DNA of 39,459 nt from a virus, in IMG/VR virus record IMGVR_UViG_3300024262_000094, positions 1-39,459 of that record; one strand, written 5' to 3'. This document shows positions 14,875-24,461 of the stretch, one piece after another. Positions within the stretch are counted from its first letter, which is position 1. Every line of letters begins with the position of its first letter. The translations under genes were made by a program, and so were the position numbers. The notes below the pieces were generated by a model. That model ran no database searches and was not told the DNA's origin. It saw only the letters and a list, made by a program, of their open reading frames with translations.

Positions 14875-17800
14875 TTAACCTCCTATCGACCTTAAAGTTT
14901 CATTTTCTAAAGAGCCACCTGCGTTCATTTTATTCCAGATGTTCTCTAAATATCTGTTATAACTGGTGTGCTCAGCGATTTGGCTATTAATAATTATTAT
15001 GCTCTCCATATTTCCTAATATCTCTACGGTATTAATTCTAATCGCCATAAATTGCCCAGCCAGTAAACCCGCTGTTTCTTCTGTTATTCCGGCAATTGCC
15101 CCCGTCAGGCCTGTTACATCCGAAATCGTTTCCGCTACTCCTTCTAATTCTATACCTGCTGCTTCTAAAACTGCTTGTATTGCTTCCCATTTTGTTTCTA
15201 TTCTTGAGAGTAATATCAAATACGTTGATGCCGCGTAATCTATTTCTCCGGGTGTTAATCCGCCTTCCGTTAAATTGGCAAATCCTTCAAGCCAGTTTTG
15301 AATATGTTGCGTAATTATAGTCCTTTTAAAGGCATCCATAATTGCTTTTTTCATCATATCGTTAAAAGTATCAGCAAAGACCTGCGCCGAATCTAATCCT
15401 TGAGAAAATCCTTCGGCTATAGCATCGGCAATAGTTTCAGCGGTAGTCCCTGTAAGAATTTCCTGATATTGTTGGTTCAGATTAAATATTTCTGCGTTTA
15501 TACTTTCTATAGAAGATAACCAATTATCTATTGCTTCTTGATTAGTCTCATCCCATGTCCACCATAGGAATTGCCCATAAGCTGCCTCTTCTGCAGCTAT
15601 CAGATCATTATATACGTCAATCTGCTTTTGTAATAAGGTAATCCTTTCCTTTATTGCTGCTGTTTCAGCCATCCCAGTTGCTTGATTTAATATGTTTTGC
15701 TGTTTTTGTAATTCAAGGGTGATCCCAGCCAATTCTTCTTGAAGTTCAGGAACGTCGGATTTATGCTTAACGAATAAATTAATAATACTACCTATAACAG
15801 TTGCGATACCGCCCAAAGCGGTTGCGATACCACCAATACCACCTATTGAAAATCCGATGCTTATGTTACCAATCCCGCTAACTAAATCTGCTAAATCATT
15901 TATTGCCTTTTCAAGCTCTGTATCAAAATTACCTACAGCATCGGCAAGATTATGTAAAGCGCTTACCGTATCATCGATTTCACTTCTTACATTTTCCCAA
16001 ATCTGCTTTTGCGATTCATAAATTTTCTCATCAATCTCAATCATGAGTTCGGCAAAATTAGAATATTTTAATTTCATCTCTTCCAGAAATGCGATATAAT
16101 TTTCTAACTGCTGATTATTTAATTCCTGGATATTCTTATCTCTTCCACCAAATATCTCTTCACTTGCTTCACCGTATTCTATCTCCGCAATTAACCGTTC
16201 TTCTATATTTTTTAGTCTTTCTTTTTCATATTTGTCATCAGTAAGTAATAATAATTCAGCAGTTTTTTTATGGATCGAAACAATCTTTTCTTCTATTGTC
16301 TGGTAAGCGGCGAAATAAGAATCCAATAATTCTCTTTTTTCTTTGGCCGCTTCTTTTTCTTTTATAGCTATTTTATTCAATGCGATAGTTACAAATTCAT
16401 AATATTCCTTATTGGCTTCTGTTTCCTTATAGAGTCCTGCCCTGGCTGTTTCAAGTCTTACTTTATATAATTTATCGGTCTCCCCTATCTGCCTTTCTAA
16501 ACCTTCTTTGAATATAGTGAATGCTGCTTCCGCTATTTCCTTATTATATTTATCATTAATTTCTAATATATTTTTATTATGCTTTTCAACTGCCGATAAA
16601 TACTCGGTAGATCCTTCTTCATAATTTTTGATTATAGATTCGAATATATCTTCTTCAGCTTTAAGGTCTTTTTTCCTTGCTTCTGTTATATATTCGTAAA
16701 GTTCATCTTCTAACTTCTTCTTTTTCTCTGTTATTGTTTTATTATATTCATATATATCATCAGAAATTTGTCTGTTTAATTCGGCATTGCCTTGATACAT
16801 TACTGCCATATCAGATAAGAATTGAGCGTAATTACTACCTTCTTTAAATAATAGTGCATTATTTTCTTTTACCCAATCTTCCCCACGTGCTGCTATATCA
16901 CTCAAATATAATTTATACTGACTTGCCATATATTTTAGTTGGGCTTCTACTTCTTCAATATTAACGGTAGTTATAGTGTCTTTATCGGGACCCTTGCCCT
17001 TAGGGGGTTTCGGAATTACAATTGGTTTGCCCCCAGCTATTAATCTATTTAATTCTTTTTCTTTTTCTATGGTTGCATCATAAATAAGATTTAATTTTAG
17101 ACCTTCATATACTCTACCTTCAGTCGCCAGTGCTAATTTGCCTTCTAATACTAATAGTTCATTTTGTTTTTGTATTCTTTCCTTATCTGTTTTTACAAAC
17201 TGGAATTGACCTTCCCCTACCTCTATATAATCTTTTATAGCTTTTATTTGTTTCTTTAATCCTTCTATTGTTTTATTAGATTCATCTTTTCCTAAATTAT
17301 ATTGGTCTACATCTAATTTTGCCTGTATTACTGCAATTTTGGCTTGTTTTAATTCTAATTCTGCAATTTCTTTGCTTAAATCTATTAAATCTTTTTTAGC
17401 GGCTGATAATAAATTAACCTCGCCAGTGACACTATTAATATTTTCCCCCAAAGTAGGATAATATACCCCTAATGCTTTTTCAGCTGCTGTTAACTCTACC
17501 GTTTCTTCTTTAGTCAGTTTCGTTTTGCTTTGTAAATCCTCTATAGTTTTGGTTAATTCATCAATTCTACTTTTCTTTTTTCGTAAGGTATCGGTTAATT
17601 CTGAATATACACGGCTCATATTTGAAAGTTCATCAGTAGCCCCGCTCATAGCAATATTAATTCCCTTTGCCATATTGTTCATGGTTTTGAGTATACTATC
17701 GCCGAGAGGTTTCAATTTTGCCATTAAATTATTATGGAGAATAGCAAATTGATTTTCGGTAGTGTCTATCATGGTTTTTGTAGCTTTATTAAATTCTTCT

Positions 17801-18747
17801 GTCCCCTGTGCCATTGCGTCTAAAGATGCTGTATATTTGTCAGCGTCTAAAGCTAAAGCTCCAATTAAACCTCTGATGTTCGGGAAAATGGCTGCAAGTT
17901 TTTCCATTTTATCAACATCATTACCAACTGCCTTTTGCATTTCTAATATTATATAAGAAAATCCTTTAGTTTTTAAAGTAGCAGCATCAAATTCAATACC
18001 TAATTCTTTAATCATATCTTTGGCTTCTTGGCCAGGTGATATAATTGCTGTTAAAATACCCCTGATTGCCGTTGTCATAATGTCTATTGGTAAGCTCTTA
18101 ACGCCTGTAGCAATAGAAGCCATTAAATCTTCGAAAGATCCGCCAGCTTGGGCCCACATTCCAGCAACCTTTGAGACTGCGGGAGCTAATTCTTCCATGC
18201 GCGTTTTTCCTAATTTAACTGTCATAAAGAGTTTGCCAGCAATATTTTCAGCATCTCCAGCGGCTTCACCGAAAGAGTTCATTATATAAGTCATTGCATC
18301 AGCGGCGGTAAAAGTATCGGTTACACCAGCGACGGCAAGTTCAGCAGAAACTTTAAGTATATCCATAGCCTTTTTTCCGTCATAGCCGGCCGACACAATT
18401 TGATAAAGAGCTTTGGTTAGTTTTTGGGCACTATCGGGGACGGTCTTTGACATATTAATAATTTCTTGAGAGATCCCCTTGTAATTATCTTGAACCGCTT
18501 TTGAAATTGTCTGGACTTCCTTCATGGCAGTTTCGAAGTCTTTGGCAAAATTGTAGGCCTGTTTGGTTATCTTTGCAAAGACCATAGCGGCGCCGATACC
18601 CAACCCAGCAAAGATATCCATTCCAGTTACTTGACGGGATAATAGACTTAATATTCCTTTGGATTTAACTGCACCCGCTTGGAGTCCAGTCGTATCCAAC
18701 CCCGTACGCCAATATAAAGAATCTGATCCACCTACATTAAGAGGCAT
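14875..18747 (-). CDS. Tail tape measure protein (1290 aa)
   Basis: The TP901-type tape measure core lies at about 65-340 (phrases FETAMKEVQTISK, IVSAGYDGKKAMD, GGSFEDLMASIATGVKSLP). Long charged coiled coils follow (about 370-960), then a hydrophobic glycine-rich stretch (about 960-1030, GIGNISIGFSIGGIGG) likely to insert into the host membrane. At about 0.15 nm per residue the tail would be near 190 nm (family rule, inference). The start overlaps the HNH gene by 11 bases. Confidence 0.92.
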   Translation of the reverse strand: MPLNVGGSDSLYWRTGLDTTGLQAGAVKSKGILSLLSRQVTGMDIFAGLGIGAAMVFAKITKQAYNFAKDFETAMKEVQTISKAVQDNYKGISQEIINMSKTVPDSAQKLTKALYQIVSAGYDGKKAMDILKVSAELAVAGVTDTFTAADAMTYIMNSFGEAAGDAENIAGKLFMTVKLGKTRMEELAPAVSKVAGMWAQAGGSFEDLMASIATGVKSLPIDIMTTAIRGILTAIISPGQEAKDMIKELGIEFDAATLKTKGFSYIILEMQKAVGNDVDKMEKLAAIFPNIRGLIGALALDADKYTASLDAMAQGTEEFNKATKTMIDTTENQFAILHNNLMAKLKPLGDSILKTMNNMAKGINIAMSGATDELSNMSRVYSELTDTLRKKKSRIDELTKTIEDLQSKTKLTKEETVELTAAEKALGVYYPTLGENINSVTGEVNLLSAAKKDLIDLSKEIAELELKQAKIAVIQAKLDVDQYNLGKDESNKTIEGLKKQIKAIKDYIEVGEGQFQFVKTDKERIQKQNELLVLEGKLALATEGRVYEGLKLNLIYDATIEKEKELNRLIAGGKPIVIPKPPKGKGPDKDTITTVNIEEVEAQLKYMASQYKLYLSDIAARGEDWVKENNALLFKEGSNYAQFLSDMAVMYQGNAELNRQISDDIYEYNKTITEKKKKLEDELYEYITEARKKDLKAEEDIFESIIKNYEEGSTEYLSAVEKHNKNILEINDKYNKEIAEAAFTIFKEGLERQIGETDKLYKVRLETARAGLYKETEANKEYYEFVTIALNKIAIKEKEAAKEKRELLDSYFAAYQTIEEKIVSIHKKTAELLLLTDDKYEKERLKNIEERLIAEIEYGEASEEIFGGRDKNIQELNNQQLENYIAFLEEMKLKYSNFAELMIEIDEKIYESQKQIWENVRSEIDDTVSALHNLADAVGNFDTELEKAINDLADLVSGIGNISIGFSIGGIGGIATALGGIATVIGSIINLFVKHKSDVPELQEELAGITLELQKQQNILNQATGMAETAAIKERITLLQKQIDVYNDLIAAEEAAYGQFLWWTWDETNQEAIDNWLSSIESINAEIFNLNQQYQEILTGTTAETIADAIAEGFSQGLDSAQVFADTFNDMMKKAIMDAFKRTIITQHIQNWLEGFANLTEGGLTPGEIDYAASTYLILLSRIETKWEAIQAVLEAAGIELEGVAETISDVTGLTGAIAGITEETAGLLAGQFMAIRINTVEILGNMESIIIINSQIAEHTSYNRYLENIWNKMNAGGSLENETLRSIGG

Positions 18748-19474
18748 AAACTTTCTCCTTCATTTTTTTATGACATTTCTCACATAAAGTTATACCGTTG
18801 TTTATATCCCAAAATTCCTCACATAACATAGCTTCTTCTAAAGTTGTTATCTCATAATATTGTAATATTTTAGAAAAATTTTTAATATGATGAGCATTTA
18901 ACTTTTTGCCTTTATCACCACATCCTTGGCAGGTAAAATCATCCCTACAATAAACATCAAATCTCCATTTTTTATATTTATCAGAATTTCTTATCTTATT
19001 TCTAAGTGTGGATATACCACCTTTCCAACTTGGATTTTTATCCCCTAATTTGGATTTTCTTATTTTTTCTTTTTCTTCTTTTGTATGATGTCTTCCATAT
19101 ACAGGATGATTTTTACCAATTACTCCAAACCAACAACTGTCTATTCCGCAGCATTTACCTTCCCGGGATTTACTCATCTTTTCTAAAGTTTCCTCAGAAT
19201 AAATTCCAGTTTCCCCTTTATTCCAGGGGATATTCCCTTCAAGACTATTCTTTATCTTTAATTTTGTTTCTTGGCTATGATGTTTATCTTTCCAATATCC
19301 GGGTTTTCCTTTATGAATTTCACTCATATGTTCCTTATAATCTTCATCTTGCCAATTTTTTAATCCTGCAATCCTTATTTTCTTTAAAGTTTCATCGCTT
19401 AAATTCTCTTTTAAATGGGCAACTCTATTCTTTTCTATAGCTTCTTTTGAACGTTCATATACTCCAGTCGGCAT
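18737..19474 (-). CDS. HNH homing endonuclease with NUMOD3 repeats
   Basis: 245 aa. The N-terminus MPTGVYERSKEA is followed by NUMOD3 repeats (HLKENLSDETLKK, and three further 'E-T-L/K-x-K' units). A C-terminal HNH domain has CQGC, AHHI, and DINNGITLCEKCH, with both zinc-binding CxxC pairs and the catalytic His. The ATG abuts the stop of the glycosyltransferase gene. Its stop overlaps the start of the tape measure gene. Free-standing homing endonucleases spread by cutting related phages that lack them. Confidence 0.85.
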   Translation of the reverse strand: MPTGVYERSKEAIEKNRVAHLKENLSDETLKKIRIAGLKNWQDEDYKEHMSEIHKGKPGYWKDKHHSQETKLKIKNSLEGNIPWNKGETGIYSEETLEKMSKSREGKCCGIDSCWFGVIGKNHPVYGRHHTKEEKEKIRKSKLGDKNPSWKGGISTLRNKIRNSDKYKKWRFDVYCRDDFTCQGCGDKGKKLNAHHIKNFSKILQYYEITTLEEAMLCEEFWDINNGITLCEKCHKKMKEKVYAS

Positions 19475-20668
19475 TTATTTATCTTCCTTAATTAATCTTT
19501 TCCTTGTCTTTTCTGTAGCTGAAAAAATATCCCACCTCAGAGGTAATCTTCCCTTATTCATCATTATCCCTTTGTTTAATATCTCTCCACTTTTCTTATA
19601 ATTCCCTTTCTCAAAGTAATAGGTCGCTAAATAATTTAGTATTTCAGGAAGTATTACTTTGGTATTTGATATTAATAAACCCTCGTATAAACTACCTTTT
19701 TTTTCACAAATATTTACAGCAATCTCGAAATATTCTTTTGCTTTTTCGTCATCTTTCCCTGTATACCAATTTCCGAGCATTAAATATAGTTGGGATATTC
19801 TACTCGAGTAGTGACAGGCCTCCCTCTCTACCCTTTCAGCATTTTTGATGTCATCAATGGCTAAATAGGCGCCGAGAATATTGCAAAATGGCTCAAGAAA
19901 CGCTGTCCAGCCCTCATTATATTTTGCTTTTCTCATTTGCTTCATCCATATCTTTCCGTATTTAATAGTGTTTTTAAAGTCGCGTGTTACATAATAGGTT
20001 TTGACTAAGTGAGTTAAATTATGCAAATTATCCGGATGTTCTTTATATTCCTTTTCGAGCATTGGCAGGCTACGTTCCATTTTATGGTCATATAGCTTTT
20101 CGCCCTTTTCGCCTTCAAAAACATAGCCATAATGATTCAAAATTATATGGGGAGCAAATAAATAGGGAGCTTTTAGGACAGGTTTATTATGCACCGCCTG
20201 CTCATAACAAAACTCACCATCATTTTTAAATAGCCGGGGTTGTAACATTTCAGAATATTGCTTCAAATCCCTGGTATGGTAATTATAAAGTTTTACAAAT
20301 ACTGCCGGCTCTTTATAGTTTGGATTTAATATAATATCTTCTAATTTATATAGAGAGTTTTGCCTAAGTTCCTCATCAGCGTCTACTATAAGAATCTTAT
20401 CCCCGGTAGCTTTTCGTATCCCATAGTTGCGAGCCTCACTAAAGTTCCAGGGAATAAATTCTTTCTCATATACTTTGTCAGTAAACTTCCTAGCAACATT
20501 AACCGTTCTATCTGTTGATCCTGTGTCAACTATTATTAATTCCGTTAAATTTTCTAACGTTTTATCGTCTTTCATCATAATAATAGGTAAGAAAGAATCT
20601 AAGCACCTTTGTAAATTCGCTTCCTCATTTTTAACAATTAAACATATTGACAATTTCGGTTTATTCAA
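19475..20668 (-). CDS. Family 2 glycosyltransferase with TPR-like C-terminus
   Basis: 397 aa. GT-A fold: LSICLIVKNEEANLQRCLDS at the N-terminus, IIVDTGSTDRT, then ILIVDADEELR (metal-binding DxD), followed by MLQPRLFKND typical of the SunS/SPBc2-like GT2 group. From about 190 on, helical TPR-like repeats (YEKGNYKKSGEILNKGI) may hold a protein acceptor. It starts at TTG behind AAGGAGAAATAA. It is inserted between the tail chaperone and the tape measure, where no sugar gene is expected. It might glycosylate a tail protein. Confidence 0.8.
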   Translation of the reverse strand: MNKPKLSICLIVKNEEANLQRCLDSFLPIIMMKDDKTLENLTELIIVDTGSTDRTVNVARKFTDKVYEKEFIPWNFSEARNYGIRKATGDKILIVDADEELRQNSLYKLEDIILNPNYKEPAVFVKLYNYHTRDLKQYSEMLQPRLFKNDGEFCYEQAVHNKPVLKAPYLFAPHIILNHYGYVFEGEKGEKLYDHKMERSLPMLEKEYKEHPDNLHNLTHLVKTYYVTRDFKNTIKYGKIWMKQMRKAKYNEGWTAFLEPFCNILGAYLAIDDIKNAERVEREACHYSSRISQLYLMLGNWYTGKDDEKAKEYFEIAVNICEKKGSLYEGLLISNTKVILPEILNYLATYYFEKGNYKKSGEILNKGIMMNKGRLPLRWDIFSATEKTRKRLIKEDK

Positions 20669-20683
20669 TTATTTCTCCTTTAT

Positions 20684-20887
20684 TTAGAATAAATCTCCTA
20701 TCTCTCCTATATCTTTAATTTCTAAATCTTTTGCCTTTTTTTTCTTCTCATCTTCTGGGCTATACGAAGGAATACTGCTCATTAGCATTGCGATGTTTAC
20801 GTATGAATAATTCCACAATATATCCTTCATAGGTATTCTGAAATATTTCATCAGCCCCCCTATTACTCTCCAAGGGTTTCCTTTTTC
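20684..20887 (-). CDS. Tail chaperone -1 frame extension (gpT-like)
   Basis: A frame open in -1 relative to the 186-aa chaperone continues past its stop and reads KGNPWRVIGGLMKYF, then ILWNYSYVNIAMLMSSIPSY, which resembles the second part of frameshifted tail chaperones (helical, then a 'W-x-Y-x-x-x-N-x-x-x-x-S-x-P' segment). The slip site is GAAAAAG at 20881-20887 (G-AAA-AAG in phase), five codons before the zero-frame stop. An internal ATG at 20851 exists, but the G-run before it is only 3 bases away. Confidence 0.72.
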   Translation of the reverse strand, partial: EKGNPWRVIGGLMKYFRIPMKDILWNYSYVNIAMLMSSIPSYSPEDEKKKKAKDLEIKDIGEIGDLF

Positions 20888-21423
20888 TTCGTCTGTAGAA
20901 GATTCATCCCCTTTAGAGATGCTAAACTGGCCAAAAAAGGGGAGACGTCCATTTGCTGGATCACCAGGGTCAATATTTTCAACCCTTCCTTTGCCGTTAA
21001 GTTTTCATTCAAGAATTTAATTAAACTTTTAGGCGGCTCTTTCTCACTATTTACAATCCCATAAGCAATCATCTTAATCAATTTATCTTTATTCTCTACT
21101 ATATTTTTTGCCCCTAAATCTAATATATTAATTTTTTTCCCTTCGCTTTTCATAACTCCCAATAATTCCTCAGTATCTAAATCTAATAGGATCTTGCTAA
21201 TCTTTAATAAAGACCCCATTTTAATAGGATAGATAACGAATTTTCTTTTAACTGGAATTAAATTCAGCTTATGAAGTACATTCGTTTTAGTTACCGTTAT
21301 CTCAAAATCTACTCCCCTTTCAAGAATGGAATCGATAGCGTCCTGTTTAACCTTCGTTGGATTTACCTCTATTTTTTCCTTAACCTTCTCTAAAACTTTG
21401 GCTTTTACTTTATTTTTTGGCAT
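20863..21423 (-). CDS. Tail assembly chaperone, short form (186 aa)
   Basis: A soluble, mostly helical protein rich in Lys and Leu. It lies between the tail tube module and the tape measure, as in lambda gpG and related systems. The C-terminus (NLLQTKKKETLGE) contains the slippery A-run. The short and frameshifted long forms would coat the tape measure during tail assembly. Unusually, two inserted genes separate it from the tape measure. Confidence 0.72.
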   Translation of the reverse strand: MPKNKVKAKVLEKVKEKIEVNPTKVKQDAIDSILERGVDFEITVTKTNVLHKLNLIPVKRKFVIYPIKMGSLLKISKILLDLDTEELLGVMKSEGKKINILDLGAKNIVENKDKLIKMIAYGIVNSEKEPPKSLIKFLNENLTAKEGLKILTLVIQQMDVSPFLASLASLKGMNLLQTKKKETLGE

Positions 21424-21440
21424 TTTTGCCTCCTTTTTTA

Positions 21441-21740
21441 TTAATCTAAATTATCATGAACTACAAAACTAACTGTTTCTCCATACCCTTTCCAAGTTGG
21501 TGATTCTATATATAATTGAATATCCCATTTTCCCGCAACATCTAAATCATTTGCTATTGTGATATAGTATGCGTAATTCGTTCCTTCTGGTACAGCAACC
21601 CATTCTCCTTTTATTCTCGATGTACCAGGTTTAGAATATATAACTTTCCAAACAGTAGCTCCAATACCAGTGGCAGATATATCACACCCTGCGTCTAATT
21701 TAATTTTTGTTCCTATATCATTTTTATATATTTTACTCAT
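21441..21740 (-). CDS. Beta-sandwich structural protein (99 aa)
   Basis: Begins MSKIYKNDIGTKIKLDAGCD and contains ATVWKVIYSKPGTSRIKGEW, close to the N-terminal immunoglobulin-like module of BppU and related baseplate/tail accessory proteins. The start overlaps the stop of the repeat protein (TGATG). It is probably a virion accessory protein. Confidence 0.55.
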   Translation of the reverse strand: MSKIYKNDIGTKIKLDAGCDISATGIGATVWKVIYSKPGTSRIKGEWVAVPEGTNYAYYITIANDLDVAGKWDIQLYIESPTWKGYGETVSFVVHDNLD

Positions 21741-23929
21741 CAGTCTGTCTCCAAATTAATTTTAGAATTAAACGTAACCTCTCTTGTAATTCCCGAAGCT
21801 AACGAAATTTCTTTTGTTATGGTTGAGCTTAACGCAAGCTCTTTTATTATGTTAGAATCTAATGTAAGTTCCTTTGTTATATATGAAAGGAAAGTTATAA
21901 TTTCTTTAAATCGAAAGGCAGTTCCACCAAATGTAAACTGTCCACTACTTACATATACATAGAACACAGCTTCAGTTTCGTAAATACATTCGGCAATTCC
22001 CGAGTAGATAAATTCTCCACTGCCCGCATACAGATAATTACGTGAATATACTTGTGTTGCCGTCCCTGAACAGGTGAAATCTCCACTACCTATATAAAAA
22101 AATCCAATACTATAAAGAGCAGTGCCACTATAAAGTAATTGCCCACTTGCCGAATATGAAAAATTTCTACTATAAAGACAAGGTGCAATTCCCGAAAAAG
22201 CAAACGTTCCATTCCCTATATAAGCAAAATTAAATGTGTAGGATTGTGTGGCGTCTCCACTATAGGCAAAACTACCACTTCCCATATAAGATAATCCTAA
22301 ACTGTAAAGACCTGTTCCATTAAATTGACAAGTTCCACTTCCTATACAGGTAAAGCCGACTGTTATTGTCACCTCTCCTGAATAGGTTAATTCTCCACTT
22401 CCCGTATATAAATAGTAACGGGAATGTGTTTGAGTGGCAGTTCCGATAAAAGCAAGTGAACCACTGCCAACGTATTCAAAATTTGCAGTAGTTTGATAAC
22501 TACAAATAGCACTACCAGAAAAAGCAAATTGCCCACTACTTATATAAGTAAATCCAATTTCTGCTATAGCAATTCCGCTATAAGTAAAATCGCCACTTGC
22601 TGTATAAAGGTAGTCTGTTGAATGAACTTGTATCGCAGTCCCTGAATAAATTAAACTTCCGCTTGCTGTAGTGAGATAATTAAATGTAAAAGTCTGGTCT
22701 GCACTACCAGAAAAGGCTAAACTTCCACTACCTTCATATAGATAATTCTTTGAATATACCTGAATGGCACTACCAGAAAAAGCAAATTGACCGCTTGCTG
22801 TAGTGAGATAATTCCTCGTATGAGATTGGGTTGCAGTTCCCGAATAAGCGAATGAGCCAGTGCCTGTATAAGTAAAGTCACCTTCTGGTGGAGCTTCTGC
22901 TGCCGCCTTAATAATCACCGTAGCCGCCGCCCATTCTTCAGAGGCACTCATACCGAATACTGCTGTGCCTGTTTCGCCTTCGGTAGTATCTATTGTGTAA
23001 AAATCTACTTCCATTAAAAATGCAGTTTTAGCAGTAATAGCAGTATTATAAAATTTAACCCTCATTGCTGTTACAGTTTGGGTTGAACCAATCTCTTTTT
23101 CTACCCATTCTTCGTTGGCAAAAATACCTTCATAAATATTATGCCAACCAGCACCCCCGCCATCATCATAATAAACATCTAAACTTATTTCCGTAATACT
23201 TGTGTAATAGTAATATGCCCAAAATCTCACCTTTGAACAACTTATAGCAGAATGAGTAAGTTCTAAATAATCACTCCAAGAAGTTGCGGGTATAGGGTTA
23301 ATTGCATAACTTACAGTATTATTATCATAAACATTTGCTCCATTAGTCCAAGCAGTATCAGGGTCGTTAAAACCTGTCGGTGAAATCCAATTATCACCTG
23401 CGGGAGCTTCCTTCTCTCCCCCAGCACCACCAATAGTTCCCGCCTCGTCATTAAATCTTGACGCCAGTTGTGCAGGAAAGTTATAAGGAAAACTCTTTGA
23501 AGGATTATCTGCACCAAACATCTGCAAGACTAAACTGCCTGCTGTTAAATTCGTAAAAGCTACTGAAGGGGCTATCGGGGCAGCGTCTACGCCCGATGCA
23601 CTGCCAGAATCATAAATAGGTGTAGTTGCGTCATGTCCAGTATAGCGAAGGATAACGCCGTAGTAATCCTCACTGCTTTCTTTCCAAGTCCACTGCGTAT
23701 CTCCATCTGCGAAAAGTTTCCAAGCTACATAAAGACGCATAGCTGCGTTGCCTGCTGTACTGACAATAACGTTCCAATCACTCCCACTGGTTAAGGTAAC
23801 TGCCTCGTCATCATCTTTGGCAATATAACAAATGAGTAAATCACCAATGGCAGAATTTTCAGGAGCGGCAATAGTTATACTTGTTCCAGTAGCTTTTACT
23901 ATTCTTGAGTTCTGAAATACTACAGCCAT
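21740..23929 (-). CDS. Large Ser/Thr-rich repeat structural protein (729 aa)
   Basis: Residues 1-350 look like a folded beta-rich adhesin or carbohydrate-binding region (for example AGSLVLQMFGADNP and EISLDVYYDDGGGAG). Residues about 356-672 hold about 15 copies of a 21-24 aa unit, consensus GSGxFxYSGxAxxxxSxNYxY. Residues 684-723 hold four copies of a 10-aa unit (ITKELTLDSN and variants). The repeat part should form a stiff beta rod. It lies between tail tube genes and the tail chaperone, so it may decorate the tail. It is dense in Ser/Thr and thus a candidate glycosylation target. Confidence 0.7.
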   Translation of the reverse strand: MAVVFQNSRIVKATGTSITIAAPENSAIGDLLICYIAKDDDEAVTLTSGSDWNVIVSTAGNAAMRLYVAWKLFADGDTQWTWKESSEDYYGVILRYTGHDATTPIYDSGSASGVDAAPIAPSVAFTNLTAGSLVLQMFGADNPSKSFPYNFPAQLASRFNDEAGTIGGAGGEKEAPAGDNWISPTGFNDPDTAWTNGANVYDNNTVSYAINPIPATSWSDYLELTHSAISCSKVRFWAYYYYTSITEISLDVYYDDGGGAGWHNIYEGIFANEEWVEKEIGSTQTVTAMRVKFYNTAITAKTAFLMEVDFYTIDTTEGETGTAVFGMSASEEWAAATVIIKAAAEAPPEGDFTYTGTGSFAYSGTATQSHTRNYLTTASGQFAFSGSAIQVYSKNYLYEGSGSLAFSGSADQTFTFNYLTTASGSLIYSGTAIQVHSTDYLYTASGDFTYSGIAIAEIGFTYISSGQFAFSGSAICSYQTTANFEYVGSGSLAFIGTATQTHSRYYLYTGSGELTYSGEVTITVGFTCIGSGTCQFNGTGLYSLGLSYMGSGSFAYSGDATQSYTFNFAYIGNGTFAFSGIAPCLYSRNFSYSASGQLLYSGTALYSIGFFYIGSGDFTCSGTATQVYSRNYLYAGSGEFIYSGIAECIYETEAVFYVYVSSGQFTFGGTAFRFKEIITFLSYITKELTLDSNIIKELALSSTITKEISLASGITREVTFNSKINLETD
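21761..21880 (-). repeat. Four tandem 30-bp repeats (10-aa units)
   Basis: Encodes four consecutive units of the pattern I-T-K-E-L/I-x-L-x-S-x at the C-terminus of the repeat protein. The DNA copies have diverged but keep the AACGAAATT/AACGCAAGCTC-type words every 30 bases. Confidence 0.75.
21914..22864 (-). repeat. About 15 coding tandem repeats of 63-75 bp
   Basis: Each copy encodes a unit with SG-x-F-x-Y/F-SG-x-A. Unit length varies by whole codons, so the frame is always kept. The copies have diverged but several pairs share long identical words, as expected for repeated duplication and recombination. Confidence 0.8.
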
Positions 23930-23932
23930 AGG

Positions 23933-24043
23933 TTACTCACCTACCACATTTACAGCCACTATTCTTTTTTCAAAGAGCAAAAGATTGATATGGTATTCTA
24001 AATTATCTATAACATTATTAGGAATATTTAATTGTCTTTTCAT
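23933..24043 (-). CDS. Hypothetical small protein (36 aa)
   Basis: Begins MKRQLNIPNNVIDNLEYHIN and ends VAVNVVGE. A TTGGAGGTTGGT ribosome site precedes the ATG, and the gene fits exactly between two structural genes. Function unknown. Confidence 0.55.
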   Translation of the reverse strand: MKRQLNIPNNVIDNLEYHINLLLFEKRIVAVNVVGE

Positions 24044-24059
24044 ACCAACCTCCAATCTT

Positions 24060-24461
24060 TTATTCACCTACTAATTTAATAGTAATCTTTTCTGTTCCAC
24101 CACCAGCAGGAATAGCATGTGGTGCGTCAGTAAATCTTTCAGCCCACAATAATCCTGTGCCTGCGATGTCAGTTATGTAATAACCATAGTGAGAACCTGC
24201 GCCAGTCAGCGTAAAAGTTTTTTGTGGTTGTGCTGCTGTGGTCGTTCCTGTAGCTGTCTCAACTGTCCAATCCGCCTTCGCTAAGTCTATTGCAGTATAA
24301 CCAGCAGTATCTGCTTCGGTAAAATCTCCTACCACACTTCCTTCAACTGGTGTATAGTCATTTGTAAAAAGTTTTAATTTTACCGAATCTCCTGGTGCAA
24401 TCTTATTTAATGAGTAACTTAAAAGTAGGACTTCTCCTACATCTGGTACTAATAGAGCCAT
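24060..24461 (-). CDS. Beta-rich structural protein (133 aa)
   Basis: Begins MALLVPDVGEVLLLSYSLNK, with a glycine/threonine-rich beta body and an ITIKLVGE end. Its size and position after the major tail protein suggest a tail or virion decoration protein. I know similar short proteins from phage structural regions but cannot name a family. Confidence 0.55.
   Translation of the reverse strand: MALLVPDVGEVLLLSYSLNKIAPGDSVKLKLFTNDYTPVEGSVVGDFTEADTAGYTAIDLAKADWTVETATGTTTAAQPQKTFTLTGAGSHYGYYITDIAGTGLLWAERFTDAPHAIPAGGGTEKITIKLVGE

Noticed and set aside
21914-22864. CRISPR array
   Set aside because: Repeats are coding, vary by whole codons, and have no constant-length unique spacers.
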